This document shows, piece after piece, positions 7,319 to 16,171 of a DNA stretch of 47,708 bases. The notes below the pieces were generated by a model. That model made no database searches. It was not told where the DNA came from and saw nothing but the letters and a program-made list of their open reading frames with translations. The position numbers and the translations under genes were made by a program. The DNA comes from an uncultured Bacteroides sp. (GTDB lineage Bacteria; Bacteroidota; Bacteroidia; Bacteroidales; Bacteroidaceae). The stretch's first letter is position 1. Each line of letters opens with the position of its first letter. The DNA lies in contig CAMTPH010000010.1 of the NCBI GenBank assembly GCA_947074345.1, positions 1-47,708 on the forward strand, read 5' to 3'.

Positions 7319-9166
7319 CTAACGAATGATGATGTTGTTAGTATCCGAATAGTTTATTTTAACGTCACTATTCAGATCATATTTAGTGCTATTGTTCTCT
7401 ACTATAACATTTGTAGCACGTTCAAAGAAGAAAGGTTTTGTATTCCAATGAAAAGCTTTAAAATCATTGTTCTTAATAATCTTATTCTTTCTGAACTTAA
7501 GTCCATCAATCGATTTTGCATAAACGAGCGGTTCGTCAAATACGTTGAATACATTGTTTTCAATAACGACTCCTTTGCCGTTTCCGCCATGAAAATAGTT
7601 GGTTTGATCCTTCAGATTAGGTATTTCAGGATAGATAGAAATAACAGCATTTGTAAACTGAAATTGGCTTGTCAAGGAATTTATGAACTTATTGTGTCTG
7701 ATGATAACCTCTCTACAAGCACCTGTTTCGTACCATCCGTTGCAGTCACCGCATAACAGAATGGCTGTGCCCGATGTGTGATCAAATGTATTCTTTTCGA
7801 TTACAGTTTTCTTTGGAGTGCTAAACAGTGTGCCTCTAGCTCTATTATTTCTAACTATATTGTTTGCAAAGTATACCTCGGGAGTCCAAGTCAGGTTTTC
7901 GATTCCCACAGGCTTTTCTTTAGAGACATCAAATGATAACGGCTTTTCAAAAACTATTCGAAACATTTTAGCACCGTGGCTTGTAGGTTGATCTATTGCT
8001 TTAATAGTGCTGATGGTATTTTCGCCACCAAGCAGTTCCATTGTTTGTGAGGATATAAACTGAACTTTATCGCTAGGATATCCCCATTCAAAACCCCAAG
8101 CTTGCGGATGCATATATACCGCTTCAACTGTTGTAGGATTGATTATACGGGTGATGTTTAGATATGTGCCATGCACATTTATGGCATCATCCATCATATT
8201 CTCATACAATCCGTTATTTGATTTGATAATCCCTTTGCAAGCCGAGAAGTGTGTAGCATCTGCTTGTGTTGTAAAATAGCGATGATCATCTTTACCTCTT
8301 AAACATACATTGAACTTATTTAAATAGAGGTTTTCAGACATTTGCGCTAGCAATCCCATTCCCTCTGCATAATGAACATTGATGTTTTCGAGTTTAACAT
8401 CCTTAGAGTGTGTCACAAAGATACCGGGTGTAGGTCGTTGATAGCTACGCATCGCTATTACCGTACCGGCTATTAGTTTTTCATTGCTCCAATTCTTAGA
8501 GCGAATTGTGCGAGGGGCGATCTCTTCAATATCTATCACGCCCAGACTTATGTCGCTTGTGTTGTATACCAAGCGTTTTGTATGCTCTTCAAACGCAATC
8601 CCCCACAAAGGTGTATGGCTCCAATCTTCACCATATATTACTAGGTTATTGTTCTCAATTTTATAGTTCACCCACGGAGCCATCTCATAAACAACTTCCT
8701 CTGTCTCGGGATTGTTTGAGTTGATTTTTGCTTGAGCGATATGTGGATTGGGAAAATCAATATTGAAATTCTTCAATGTAATAGTCGAATCAGCTACAAC
8801 CGAAACAGGGAGCATTCTGCCATGAAATAAGAAGTCAGCCCCTTTGCCGTCAATCGTTATGTTGTTGAACCCTTCGATAGCAATACCTACCGATTTAGGG
8901 TTGTCTTGATCGTGATTAGAAATATAATACTCTTTTTGGGATGCTCCTGTGGGGTAAAAGTTATAAGTTCCTTTATCAAAGATCAGATGAATCTTGTCCC
9001 CTTCTTTGGCTTGGTTTTTGATTTGTAAAAGCGCCTGTGCAACAAGCGGTGATGAATTTGCGGTTGTGTTTGGTTTGATACCGAAATCAGCCATTCTGAA
9101 AGTAATATCTTTGGCGTGCAAAGGTAATACTACAAGCAGTATAAGTGCTAAGAATATTTGTTTCAT
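7319..9166 (-). CDS. glaB: GH110 alpha-1,3-galactosidase (GlaB type), secreted
   Basis: The frame is open to 9238, but the ATG at 9164-9166 gives 615 residues starting with a proper signal peptide (MKQIFLALILLVVLPLHA), and the promoter at 9271-9302 fits either start. The protein resembles the exo-alpha-1,3-galactosidases of family GH110, which remove terminal galactose from blood group B or linear alpha-1,3-Gal structures by inversion. Features are FRMADFGIKPNTTANSSPLV at the N-terminus (the usual start of pectate-lyase-like helices), many short beta-helix turns, and MMDDAINVHG with adjacent Asp326 and Asp327, the likely catalytic pair by analogy with characterised members. It acts in the periplasm or at the cell surface. 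It lies between two copies of the pckA 3' end and is probably a recent insertion there. Confidence 0.85.
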   Translation of the reverse strand: MKQIFLALILLVVLPLHAKDITFRMADFGIKPNTTANSSPLVAQALLQIKNQAKEGDKIHLIFDKGTYNFYPTGASQKEYYISNHDQDNPKSVGIAIEGFNNITIDGKGADFLFHGRMLPVSVVADSTITLKNFNIDFPNPHIAQAKINSNNPETEEVVYEMAPWVNYKIENNNLVIYGEDWSHTPLWGIAFEEHTKRLVYNTSDISLGVIDIEEIAPRTIRSKNWSNEKLIAGTVIAMRSYQRPTPGIFVTHSKDVKLENINVHYAEGMGLLAQMSENLYLNKFNVCLRGKDDHRYFTTQADATHFSACKGIIKSNNGLYENMMDDAINVHGTYLNITRIINPTTVEAVYMHPQAWGFEWGYPSDKVQFISSQTMELLGGENTISTIKAIDQPTSHGAKMFRIVFEKPLSFDVSKEKPVGIENLTWTPEVYFANNIVRNNRARGTLFSTPKKTVIEKNTFDHTSGTAILLCGDCNGWYETGACREVIIRHNKFINSLTSQFQFTNAVISIYPEIPNLKDQTNYFHGGNGKGVVIENNVFNVFDEPLVYAKSIDGLKFRKNKIIKNNDFKAFHWNTKPFFFERATNVIVENNSTKYDLNSDVKINYSDTNNIIIR

Positions 9167-9270
9167 ATTTTTATCAGTAGTTTTAGAAAAAGAATTTATT
9201 AGGTGTAACAATCGGCTCCCAGTAATGAAATTATTCAATTTGCATGCATTTCATGTTTGGGTAATCTATA

Positions 9271-9302
9271 CAAAGGTATCTTGTTTTTATGTTTCCTTCA
9301 AA
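9271..9302 (-). promoter_or_regulatory. Promoter for the GH110 gene
   Basis: On the minus strand TACCTTTG (9278-9271) fits TAnnTTTG and TTTG (9302-9299) lies 20 bases upstream. It sits only about 18 bases beyond the pckA terminator, so GH110 is transcribed independently of pckA. Confidence 0.75.
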
Positions 9303-9311
9303 ACGAATAAG

Positions 9312-9415
9312 CAATAAAAAAACGGCCTTCCATAATGGGAGGCCGTTTCTTGTATATATAATCAGTAGTTGATTACAATTGAGGACCAGATGCGATCAAT
9401 TCTTTAGCAGCATCG
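9312..9415 (-). repeat. Direct repeat: native pckA 3' end and terminator
   Basis: Parent copy of the repeat at 7091-7193. It covers the last 14 codons of pckA, the stop and the terminator hairpin. Confidence 0.92.
9320..9348 (-). terminator. pckA terminator
   Basis: On the minus strand AAACGGCC pairs with GGCCGTTT, followed by a run of T (the A-run at 9315-9322 on the plus strand). It starts about 25 bases after the pckA stop codon. Confidence 0.88.
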
Positions 9416-10965
9416 TTGTCACAATATTGCTCGAAGTTTTTGATGTACATACCAGCAAGCTTAATAGCTTTTTCTTCCCATTCAGATACGTTAGCATAAG
9501 TATCACGTGGGTCAAGGATACCTTCAGAAACGTTGTTCAACGCTTTAGGCGCAGTCAAGTTCATGATAGGAATGTGTACTTGTTCAGCAGATTCGATAGA
9601 ACCGTCGATGATAGCATCGATGATAGCACGAGTATCTTTAATAGAGATACGTTTGCCAGTACCGTTCCAACCAGTGTTTACCAAGTAAGCTTTCGCTCCG
9701 TGTTCGTGCATTTTTTCAACCAATGTCTTAGCGTACATAGTTGGGTGAAGAGTCAAGAACGCTTCGCCGAATGCTGGAGAGAATGATGGAACTGGTTCAG
9801 TGATACCACGTTCTGTACCAGCAAGCTTAGAAGTAAATCCGCAAAGGAAGTGATATTGAGCTTGTTTTTCGTCAAGGATAGATACTGGAGGCAATACTCC
9901 GAATGCATCAGCTGACAAATAGATGATCTTCTTAGCGTGACCAGCACGTGAAGGAAGAACGATTTTGTTGATGAAATAGATTGGGTAAGATACGCGAGTG
10001 TTCTCAGTTTTAGAACCATCAGCATAGTCTACGCTACCATCTTCACGAACAGTTACGTTTTCAAGAAGTGCATCACGACGGATAGCTCTCCAGATGTCTG
10101 GTTCGTTTTCAGCGCATAGGTTGATAACTTTTGCGTAGCAACCACCTTCGTAGTTGAATACACCGTTTTCGTCCCAACCGTGCTCATCGTCACCAATCAA
10201 GTAACGTTTTGGGTCAGCAGACAAAGTAGTTTTACCTGTACCAGAAAGACCGAAGAATACAGCAACGTCACCGTGTTCACCAACGTTAGCAGAACAGTGC
10301 ATAGAAGCCATACCGCGAAGTGGCAAGTAGTAGTTTTGCATAGCAAACATACCTTTTTTCATTTCACCACCGTACCAAGTACCGCCGATGATTTGCATTT
10401 TTTCAGTCAAGTTGAAGCAAACGAATACTTCAGAGTTCAAACCTTGTTCTTTCCAGTTAGGGTTTGTAGTTTTAGAAGAGTTCAATACTACGAAATCTGG
10501 CTCACCATAGTTGTTAAGATCGTAGTAAGAAGGGCGGATGAACATGTTAGTCACGAAGTGAGCTTGCCATGCAACTTCCATAACGAAACGTACTTTCAAA
10601 CGAGTATTTTCGTTAGTTCCGCAATATGTATCAACAACATAAAGTTTCTTAGATGAAGACAATTGTTTCAATGACAATGCTTTCAAATCGTTCCAAACTT
10701 CAGTTGAAACTGGTTTGTTGATAGTACCATCCCACCAGATTGTATCTTCAGAAGTTGCATCTTTAACGATGTATCTGTCTTTAGGAGAACGACCAGTAAA
10801 TTTACCAGTGTCTACAGCTACAGCACCTGTGTTAGTTAGGATACCTTTTTCAAAACCTTCGTTTGCTGGATTTGTTTCATCTTGGAACAATTGTTCATAA
10901 GAAGGATTGTGTACGATTTCGAAATCGCCAACAATACCGTACTTGCTTAAATCTAAATTTGCCAT
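9373..10965 (-). CDS. pckA: Phosphoenolpyruvate carboxykinase (ATP)
   Basis: 530 residues, the normal length of ATP-dependent PEP carboxykinase. It interconverts oxaloacetate plus ATP with PEP plus CO2 plus ADP in the cytoplasm. In Bacteroidales it mainly fixes CO2 on the way to succinate while conserving ATP. The kinase P-loop [13 protein letters not shown], the metal-binding [31 protein letters not shown] near residue 60, and PCK-type [15 protein letters not shown] and [15 protein letters not shown] segments are present. Codon use is strongly biased (GTA, GCA, CGT, AAC), as in highly expressed genes. Its 3' end is duplicated 2.2 kb downstream. It is divergent from upp. Confidence 0.97.
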   Translation of the reverse strand: MANLDLSKYGIVGDFEIVHNPSYEQLFQDETNPANEGFEKGILTNTGAVAVDTGKFTGRSPKDRYIVKDATSEDTIWWDGTINKPVSTEVWNDLKALSLKQLSSSKKLYVVDTYCGTNENTRLKVRFVMEVAWQAHFVTNMFIRPSYYDLNNYGEPDFVVLNSSKTTNPNWKEQGLNSEVFVCFNLTEKMQIIGGTWYGGEMKKGMFAMQNYYLPLRGMASMHCSANVGEHGDVAVFFGLSGTGKTTLSADPKRYLIGDDEHGWDENGVFNYEGGCYAKVINLCAENEPDIWRAIRRDALLENVTVREDGSVDYADGSKTENTRVSYPIYFINKIVLPSRAGHAKKIIYLSADAFGVLPPVSILDEKQAQYHFLCGFTSKLAGTERGITEPVPSFSPAFGEAFLTLHPTMYAKTLVEKMHEHGAKAYLVNTGWNGTGKRISIKDTRAIIDAIIDGSIESAEQVHIPIMNLTAPKALNNVSEGILDPRDTYANVSEWEEKAIKLAGMYIKNFEQYCDNDAAKELIASGPQL

Positions 10966-11069
10966 TTTACGTTTGAATTTAAATTAAAATGTGGTATATT
11001 GTTTATAGTCTCTGTTCGGGTTTAGTAAATCAAGAATATGTTTTTCAACATGTCCTTGTAAATCCGATA

Positions 11070-11077
11070 CAAAAGTA
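11070..11077 (-). promoter_or_regulatory. Possible -7 element of pckA
   Basis: TACTTTTG on the minus strand fits TAnnTTTG about 105 bases above the pckA start. No good -33 element is seen, so this is tentative. Confidence 0.35.
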
Positions 11078-11169
11078 ATACAATATTTCAGAAAAAATAT
11101 CTCATTAGAGAAATTTTTCCATAATCTGAAAACTTTTATAAAACCATAACAATATATGCTAACTGAATG

Positions 11170-11199
11170 TTGCAATTTGAAATATAACATATACTTTTG
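11170..11199 (+). promoter_or_regulatory. Promoter for upp
   Basis: TACTTTTG at 11192-11199 fits the -7 consensus, with TTGC at 11170-11173 18 bases upstream. The start codon is 39 bases below. Confidence 0.55.
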
Positions 11200-11237
11200 T
11201 TTGTTATAATAGATAAATCAACTCAACTTTAGAATTA

Positions 11238-11891
11238 ATGAAGATTATAAATTTTAGCGAATCGAACTCTATTCTGAATCAATATGTTTCGGAAATTAGA
11301 AATGTGGAGGTGCAAAACGATCGTTTGCGTTTTCGCAGAAACCTCGAGCGCATCGGCGAAATCATGGCTTACGAGATGAGCAAAACGTTCACTTACTCTG
11401 TAAAAGATATTCAAACTCCGTTGGGCATTGCTAAGGTTAGTACTCCTGATAACCAGCTTGTTATCAGCACAATTTTGCGTGCCGGACTACCATTCCATCA
11501 AGGCTTCTTAAGCTATTTTGATAGTGCCGAAAACGCTTTCGTATCTGCTTACCGTAAATACAAAGATACCTTGAAGTTCGATATTCACGTAGAGTATTTG
11601 GCTTCGCCACGCATTGCAGGAAAGACATTGATCATAACCGACCCGATGCTTGCTACAGGTGGCAGCATGGAGTTGAGCTATCAAGCCATGTTGACTAAAG
11701 GGAAACCTTCAGAAATTCATGTAGCTTGTATCATTGCCAGTCAAGCAGCAGTCGATTTTATAGCAAGCAAATTCCCCGAAGATAGAACAACTATCTGGTG
11801 TGCGGCTATCGACCCAGAGATTGATTCGCACTCTTATATCGTACCTGGTCTTGGTGATGCGGGCGATTTGGCTTACGGCGAAAAGGAATAA
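11238..11891 (+). CDS. upp: Uracil phosphoribosyltransferase
   Basis: 217 residues. It makes UMP from uracil and PRPP in the pyrimidine salvage pathway. The PRPP-binding segment LIITDPMLATGGSM is near residue 135. STILRAGLPFHQGFL near residue 75 and the C-terminal GLGDAGDLAYG loop that holds uracil are also clear. Compared with the E. coli enzyme the N-terminal half is more divergent (IINFSESNSILNQYVSEIRN), as usual in Bacteroidetes. The gene is monocistronic, with a promoter just upstream and a very long hairpin just downstream. Confidence 0.95.
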   Translation: MKIINFSESNSILNQYVSEIRNVEVQNDRLRFRRNLERIGEIMAYEMSKTFTYSVKDIQTPLGIAKVSTPDNQLVISTILRAGLPFHQGFLSYFDSAENAFVSAYRKYKDTLKFDIHVEYLASPRIAGKTLIITDPMLATGGSMELSYQAMLTKGKPSEIHVACIIASQAAVDFIASKFPEDRTTIWCAAIDPEIDSHSYIVPGLGDAGDLAYGEKE

Positions 11892-11933
11892 AGATATTCA
11901 AGAAATAGAGCGTTAAACAAACGCTTTTAAAGT

Positions 11934-11983
11934 AAAGCAATCTACTTCGATAACTGTTAACAGTTATCAAGGTAGATTGCTTT
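11934..11983 (+). terminator. 50-base inverted repeat ending upp, with palindromic core
   Basis: Two 25-base arms pair with only two non-Watson-Crick positions, starting AAAGCAATCTAC and ending GTAGATTGCTTT followed by GTTT. The centre is the perfect palindrome GATAACTGTTAACAGTTATC (11949-11968), which also occurs at 42275-42294. Confidence 0.8.
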
Positions 11984-11992
11984 GTTTATTGT

Positions 11993-12012
11993 GATAACTG
12001 TTAACAGTTAAC
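11993..12012. repeat. Second palindrome copy, 44 bases after the first
   Basis: GATAACTGTTAACAGTTAAC differs from the core palindrome at one position. Its start is exactly 44 bases from the core at 11949. The same layout occurs behind the GH5 gene. Confidence 0.8.
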
Positions 12013-12153
12013 ATGTAGTATGTTATAGACTATTTTGCTAGCTCTATTGATTTAATCTTTCAAACCTGCATGTTTCATATTCAGGATAATTAGATATACC
12101 TTAATGAATATGCGCTCTTATTGTTTGATCTGCTATGAACCTAGGTTTCAACC

Positions 12154-13251
12154 TTATTTTGTATTCTGTAATTGTTTGGCTGCCTCAGTAAAAGCATCCA
12201 TAATAATAGTGGGACGATCGTTTTGGAATGCTCCTAGTGCATAGCCGCCTCTACATGTTTCCGGTGCCCAATAAAATACGCCTGTGCATCGACCCTCTGT
12301 TTCATTCATGGCCGCCTGAATTAAATTACTCATAAACTCTTTCCCTTCTACCGGTTTGGCAGCCTCTACTCCTGTTTCAACAATCATCACTTCGCAATTG
12401 TATTTACGGCTGATGCGATTTATATTTTTAATACTTTCCTCCAATGTTTTTTCGGCATTGGGTTGGTGGTTAAACTTCATTGCCCAATAAGGATACACGC
12501 TTACGCCTATTATATCCCATTTACCGCCATGTTGTTGCAAGCCATCAAAAATAGTGTCGTATAGTTTGTTGTCAAACGCATTGTCAAGATGCACAATCAC
12601 TTCGGCGTTAGGATATACCTTTTTCACGGCATCATAACCGGCAGTAGTCAATCCCGCATATTGATCCATATGAGTACTGGCACGTCCCATACCCCATAAA
12701 AAGCCATTACTTGTTTCATTGCCTACTTGCACCCATTTTACATCAATATCATGGTCTTTGAGCAGCTGTAGTGTCTCTTCGGTGTGATGAGCCAATGCCT
12801 CTTTCATCTCTTCATAATTATAATCTTTCCAAGCTTCCGGGATATTTTGCTTTTCAGGATCTGCCCACCAATCACTATAGTGGAAGTCAATCATAAGAGC
12901 CATGTCGTGTTCTTTGGCACGTTTTGCCATAACAAGCACATCCTCTTTGCTACTCCAACCATCTTTGGGGTTTACCCAAACACGCAATCTTATGGCATTG
13001 AGCATAAGCTGCTTCATTAATAAGGTGTTTTCTGTTTGGATATTCTCTTTATTATATGAGAAAAAGCCTCCTGACTCTAGTTGGGTTGTACCACTTATAT
13101 CTGCTCCAAGCCAAAACTCTTTTGGTTTAGCTGATGATGCTATTTCGTTTTGAGGAGTCGTTTGTGCTGATAAGTTAATGCTAAAAAGGAGTGATAAAGC
13201 TGTTAGACTTATAAAGCTTTTTGTCTTAGATGACTGTCTTTTAAAGTTCAT
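12154..13251 (-). CDS. GH53 arabinogalactan endo-beta-1,4-galactanase
   Basis: The frame is open to 13293, but the ATG at 13249-13251 gives a 365-residue protein with a signal peptide (KSFISLTALSLLFSINLSAQ). It belongs to GH53, which cuts beta-1,4-galactan side chains of pectin with retention. The family features FHYSDWWADPEKQNIPEAW (about 123-141), WVQVGNETSNGFLWGMGR with acid/base Glu179, and MIVETGVEA with nucleophile Glu292 are present. No lipobox is visible, so the enzyme is periplasmic or secreted. Neighbouring genes are not galactan-related, so it is not in an obvious utilisation locus here, apart from the GH110 galactosidase 3 kb away, which acts on alpha linkages. Confidence 0.92.
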   Translation of the reverse strand: MNFKRQSSKTKSFISLTALSLLFSINLSAQTTPQNEIASSAKPKEFWLGADISGTTQLESGGFFSYNKENIQTENTLLMKQLMLNAIRLRVWVNPKDGWSSKEDVLVMAKRAKEHDMALMIDFHYSDWWADPEKQNIPEAWKDYNYEEMKEALAHHTEETLQLLKDHDIDVKWVQVGNETSNGFLWGMGRASTHMDQYAGLTTAGYDAVKKVYPNAEVIVHLDNAFDNKLYDTIFDGLQQHGGKWDIIGVSVYPYWAMKFNHQPNAEKTLEESIKNINRISRKYNCEVMIVETGVEAAKPVEGKEFMSNLIQAAMNETEGRCTGVFYWAPETCRGGYALGAFQNDRPTIIMDAFTEAAKQLQNTK

Positions 13252-13290
13252 AGTATTGATATTTAATTGATATTTAGTGTTGTATAGATG

Positions 13291-13323
13291 CAAATCTAAT
13301 CAATTTAAGGTTAATTAGATAAA
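13291..13323 (-). promoter_or_regulatory. Probable promoter of the GH53 gene
   Basis: TAGATTTG on the minus strand (13298-13291) fits TAnnTTTG, with a weak TTTA at -33. It is 40 bases above the chosen start, which supports that start over the longer one because the upstream ATG would lie inside the -7 region. Confidence 0.5.
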
Positions 13324-13450
13324 TGTAAAGGACGAAAAATGACATAAAAGAGACCGTATAATTAATGCAAATGATGCTGCGATCGTATATTCTATTTGTT
13401 GATAGGAACTTGTTAGCACAATTCAATCATGCTATAAGTCAGTTCTCCAT

Positions 13451-14851
13451 CTATAGGTCACAATTATCCCTTATCCACTCCATCTGCGGATCTATCCCTC
13501 TTAATTTATTATAGAAAGAATCTTTAATCAAAACATTGGGATGCAAAGTTGACTCGTTATCCAAATCAGAACAAGGTCTTTTAAGATAAGAATGACTGAT
13601 GAAACCTTTCGTTTTTGTAAAAGGTAAGATTATAGGCATTATATCGCCAAAACAAGTGGGGCGTTGAGACGTTTCAGTTCCTATCGTTTGAAATAGATGA
13701 TTATCGTGAATCGTGGTGAGCAGATAGTTGGCACTGCTAAATGTGTTTTGCCCTTGAATAAAGATAACCTTCCCAGTGAATAGCTGTTTTAAGCGTATGT
13801 GGTTTTCCCATTCGGGTATCTTAGGTAGATCATTGGTATTAATCAATATCTTAGCATCTGCTTGTATTGGTGTGAAGTACGTAGAACTAGTTTTGACAAA
13901 GTCGGATACACGAATAAATGCATCATAACTCTTAAACGATTTATCTTCGGGAAGTAGCGCTTCGAGCAACATATCGCCCAACATACTATTTCCACCTCCA
14001 TTGTTGCGCATATCAACTACCAATGTCTGAATGTGCTTTGTCTCCATTTCGGCAAACATATTCTTTAAGAATTCCTCAAAGTCGGGTATGGAGTTTAGAA
14101 TCTCTTCGTTGCAGGTTTGTCCAAATAAGCGGCAACCTATCTGGTAAGTCAATCTATCGAACATGCCATTGAACTGGAAATAGCATATGGAGTCGACTAT
14201 CTCATAATGGAAGAGATCCTCTTTTTTTGAAGTGATGGGGTGCAATTGGGGTTGAGAAGCCATGAAGCTTTCTTTCTCTTCATTCATGTGAAACACCTCT
14301 TTGGTATCATCACTCAAAGTAATCGTTAACTCTCCATCCTTTATATCTACTCCTAAAGCTTCCAAGAAATCGGGATTGTTTAAATAGAAACTTCCGCTAA
14401 TACCTCTTTTTATCGAGTTTTCTGATGAAACATATAGGCTCATCTGTTTGTGAATAGTCGATATCGGTATATCGTTTATGGCGGAGATTACTTTACCCAA
14501 AAACGCTTGGTGTGGCGCGGTGGTAGCGTAGATGTAAAAGTCCCCTTCGTAAAATCGGGTATTAAAAGGGAATGGGTTAGATGGGATGGTTTCTATAAAG
14601 GTATGTGCATCTTCTAAATTAGTAAGCAGTTTGTTTAACTGCACCTGAAACTGAGGCAGCGTCCATTGACTCTCGTCTGATAGCAATTCGCAAAGCACCT
14701 CTACTTGTTCTTTCATCGTGGCCTCTAGTTGTGGCAACACGATAAAAGCCGGGTGAGTCGTTTTGATGAACTCAAAGAGGTTCATTAATTCGTTTTGATA
14801 ACTATTGAATTGTCGATGCTCATGATAGATAGGAATTTCTCTGTACTCCAT
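13451..14851 (-). CDS. S41-family peptidase-like protein without signal peptide
   Basis: 466 residues. The C-terminal half carries the S41 (C-terminal processing peptidase) core: TLVVDMRNNGGGNSMLGDML at about 277-295 and KVIFIQGQNTFSSANYLL, with Ser372 or Ser373 as the likely nucleophile. The N-terminal part (1-90) is a helical domain, and the middle (about 100-200) takes the place of a PDZ domain but lacks its clear motif. No signal peptide or lipobox is seen, which is unusual since most relatives act in the periplasm. The start at 14851 fits the homologous fragment at 16040-16156. Function is unknown beyond likely serine peptidase activity. A possible -7 element lies at 14887-14894. Confidence 0.75.
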   Translation of the reverse strand: MEYREIPIYHEHRQFNSYQNELMNLFEFIKTTHPAFIVLPQLEATMKEQVEVLCELLSDESQWTLPQFQVQLNKLLTNLEDAHTFIETIPSNPFPFNTRFYEGDFYIYATTAPHQAFLGKVISAINDIPISTIHKQMSLYVSSENSIKRGISGSFYLNNPDFLEALGVDIKDGELTITLSDDTKEVFHMNEEKESFMASQPQLHPITSKKEDLFHYEIVDSICYFQFNGMFDRLTYQIGCRLFGQTCNEEILNSIPDFEEFLKNMFAEMETKHIQTLVVDMRNNGGGNSMLGDMLLEALLPEDKSFKSYDAFIRVSDFVKTSSTYFTPIQADAKILINTNDLPKIPEWENHIRLKQLFTGKVIFIQGQNTFSSANYLLTTIHDNHLFQTIGTETSQRPTCFGDIMPIILPFTKTKGFISHSYLKRPCSDLDNESTLHPNVLIKDSFYNKLRGIDPQMEWIRDNCDL

Positions 14852-14913
14852 AGTAGTGTTTGTTTTGATAGTATGTTATTGTTATTCAAATGTAGTGATT
14901 ATTAGATAAATGA

Positions 14914-14953
14914 AGAGAGGCTATCAACACTTTTTTTGTTGGATAGCCTCTCT
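14914..14953 (-). terminator. Terminator of the alpha/beta hydrolase gene
   Basis: AGAGAGGCTATC pairs perfectly with GATAGCCTCTCT, with a short inner stem. It lies between the hydrolase stop and the S41 gene start, so the two genes are separate transcripts. Confidence 0.8.
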
Positions 14954-14997
14954 GTAATATTATGATAGGTGAATTTATTGCACCTCTTCGATTTGCA

Positions 14998-15945
14998 CTA
15001 TTTTAAATAATCTTTGATAAATGATTCCACTCTATCATACATCGGTTCTGTCCAAAACTCCCAACTACCGTGGTCGGCGTTGCGTAGGGCATGAAACTCA
15101 TATTTCTTGTGACTCTCTTGTAGCTTGTTGGCAAGTCTATCGCTTTGCGAGAAAGGAACAACTCTATCTTTGGTGCCATGAGCTAGAAATATAGGAGGCA
15201 ATGCCACATCTTCATTAATATAATACAAAGGACTGATGCGTTTTGCCAACTCTGGATCTTCCTCTACTCCTACTTTTCCCATCAATAAGCCTTCCGGACT
15301 CTTTGCATCGCCTGTGGTAGCAGCCGTCGGGTCGTCTTTCATCACCAATAGGTCGGTTGGTGGATAATAAGCGATTATGCCGTTTATCTCGGGAACAGTG
15401 TCGTTGTCAACACTTAACGCTGTAAATAAAGCGGTATGTGCACCCGATGAATCGCCCCATACAAACATATTGTTGGGATTGACATGATACTCTTTAGCAT
15501 GCGACTTCATATAGTAGAATGCATCAAGCGCATCGTTTCGTTGAGCCGGAAATACGGCATCGGGTGTGGGACGATACTCAACAAGGGCTATTACATAACC
15601 TCTTCTGGCAAACTGTGCAACTTGAGGTATATTGTCATACATTCGTTGTTTCATCCAAGCCGAACCTTTCACAAATATAATGCAAGGATAGGTTTGGTCT
15701 GACTTTTCTTTTGTTTGAGGAATAAACAGTTGCAAAGAAAGGGGTTTACCATCTTTGTGCGCATAAACCACATCGGGCAGATAGCTCACTTTATATTGTT
15801 CGGCCTCTTGCTCTACGTATCTAACCTCCGAGTTTGTAGGAATAGCTTCGGGGAAATCTTTCTGGTTATTGCGTGGACCATTCTGGGCACTAAGGCTTAC
15901 AGCCGATACTACCAGTGCCAATACAAAAAATAGATTCTTTATCAT
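14998..15945 (-). CDS. Secreted alpha/beta-hydrolase (esterase, BD-FAE-like)
   Basis: 315 residues with signal peptide MIKNLFFVLALVVSAVSLSA cut before QN. The nucleophile elbow GDSSGAH has Ser166. Catalytic Asp is likely in HGTKDRVVPF and His in NADHGSW near the C-terminus. Instead of the usual HGGG oxyanion segment it has IIFVKGSAWMK, which is seen in some Bacteroidetes esterases. YPCIIFV ... RGYVIALVEYRPTPDAVFPA is typical of lipase/esterase families that deacetylate or deferuloylate plant polysaccharides. The substrate is not known. It is expected in the periplasm. Confidence 0.82.
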   Translation of the reverse strand: MIKNLFFVLALVVSAVSLSAQNGPRNNQKDFPEAIPTNSEVRYVEQEAEQYKVSYLPDVVYAHKDGKPLSLQLFIPQTKEKSDQTYPCIIFVKGSAWMKQRMYDNIPQVAQFARRGYVIALVEYRPTPDAVFPAQRNDALDAFYYMKSHAKEYHVNPNNMFVWGDSSGAHTALFTALSVDNDTVPEINGIIAYYPPTDLLVMKDDPTAATTGDAKSPEGLLMGKVGVEEDPELAKRISPLYYINEDVALPPIFLAHGTKDRVVPFSQSDRLANKLQESHKKYEFHALRNADHGSWEFWTEPMYDRVESFIKDYLK

Positions 15946-16039
15946 TGTCTACATATTTATTATTAATCAAGTTATATGGATTATCTCATTTGGTAGGCTG
16001 CTACTCATTTATCATTAGACTATAACAATATTGCTATTG

Positions 16040-16156
16040 TTATGTTTCTAAGGGGTGAGTATGTTTTTCTAAAGAGGAAAAGAGATTGACTAACTCGTTT
16101 TGATAAAGGTTGAGCGGTTGTTCTAGGTGATATACAGGAATATCTTTAGGTTAGAT
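16040..16156 (-). pseudogene. Start-lost fragment of a second S41-peptidase gene
   Basis: The minus strand reads KDIPVYHLEQPLNLYQNELV, continuing NLFSSLEKHTHPLET and a stop at 16040-16042. The intact S41 protein begins MEYREIPIYHEHRQFNSYQN, continuing ELMNLFEFIKTTHP. The position of the start codon is ATC (16154-16156) and the second codon is TAA, so the fragment cannot be translated from the ancestral start. Only about 35 codons remain. No longer homology was seen below it. Confidence 0.8.
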
Positions 16157-16171
16157 GATGAGTAATTATTA

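Noticed and set aside
7091..9415. Insertion sequence or transposon between the pckA repeats
   Set aside because: The repeats are direct and contain gene-end sequence. There is no transposase or integrase and no terminal inverted repeat.
9379..9786. 135-residue plus-strand frame inside pckA
   Set aside because: Antisense shadow of pckA, with no domain and no promoter or ribosome site.
10180..10656. 158-residue open frame on the plus strand inside pckA
   Set aside because: It lies fully antisense to a highly biased conserved gene. Such shadow frames are expected from its codon use, and the translation resembles no family.
10984..11190. 68-residue minus-strand frame between pckA and upp
   Set aside because: It lies in the promoter region of two divergent genes, has unusual composition and no ribosome site, and would block the pckA leader.
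12784..13153. Plus-strand frames opposite the GH53 gene
   Set aside because: They mirror a well-supported glycosidase gene and carry no recognisable domain.
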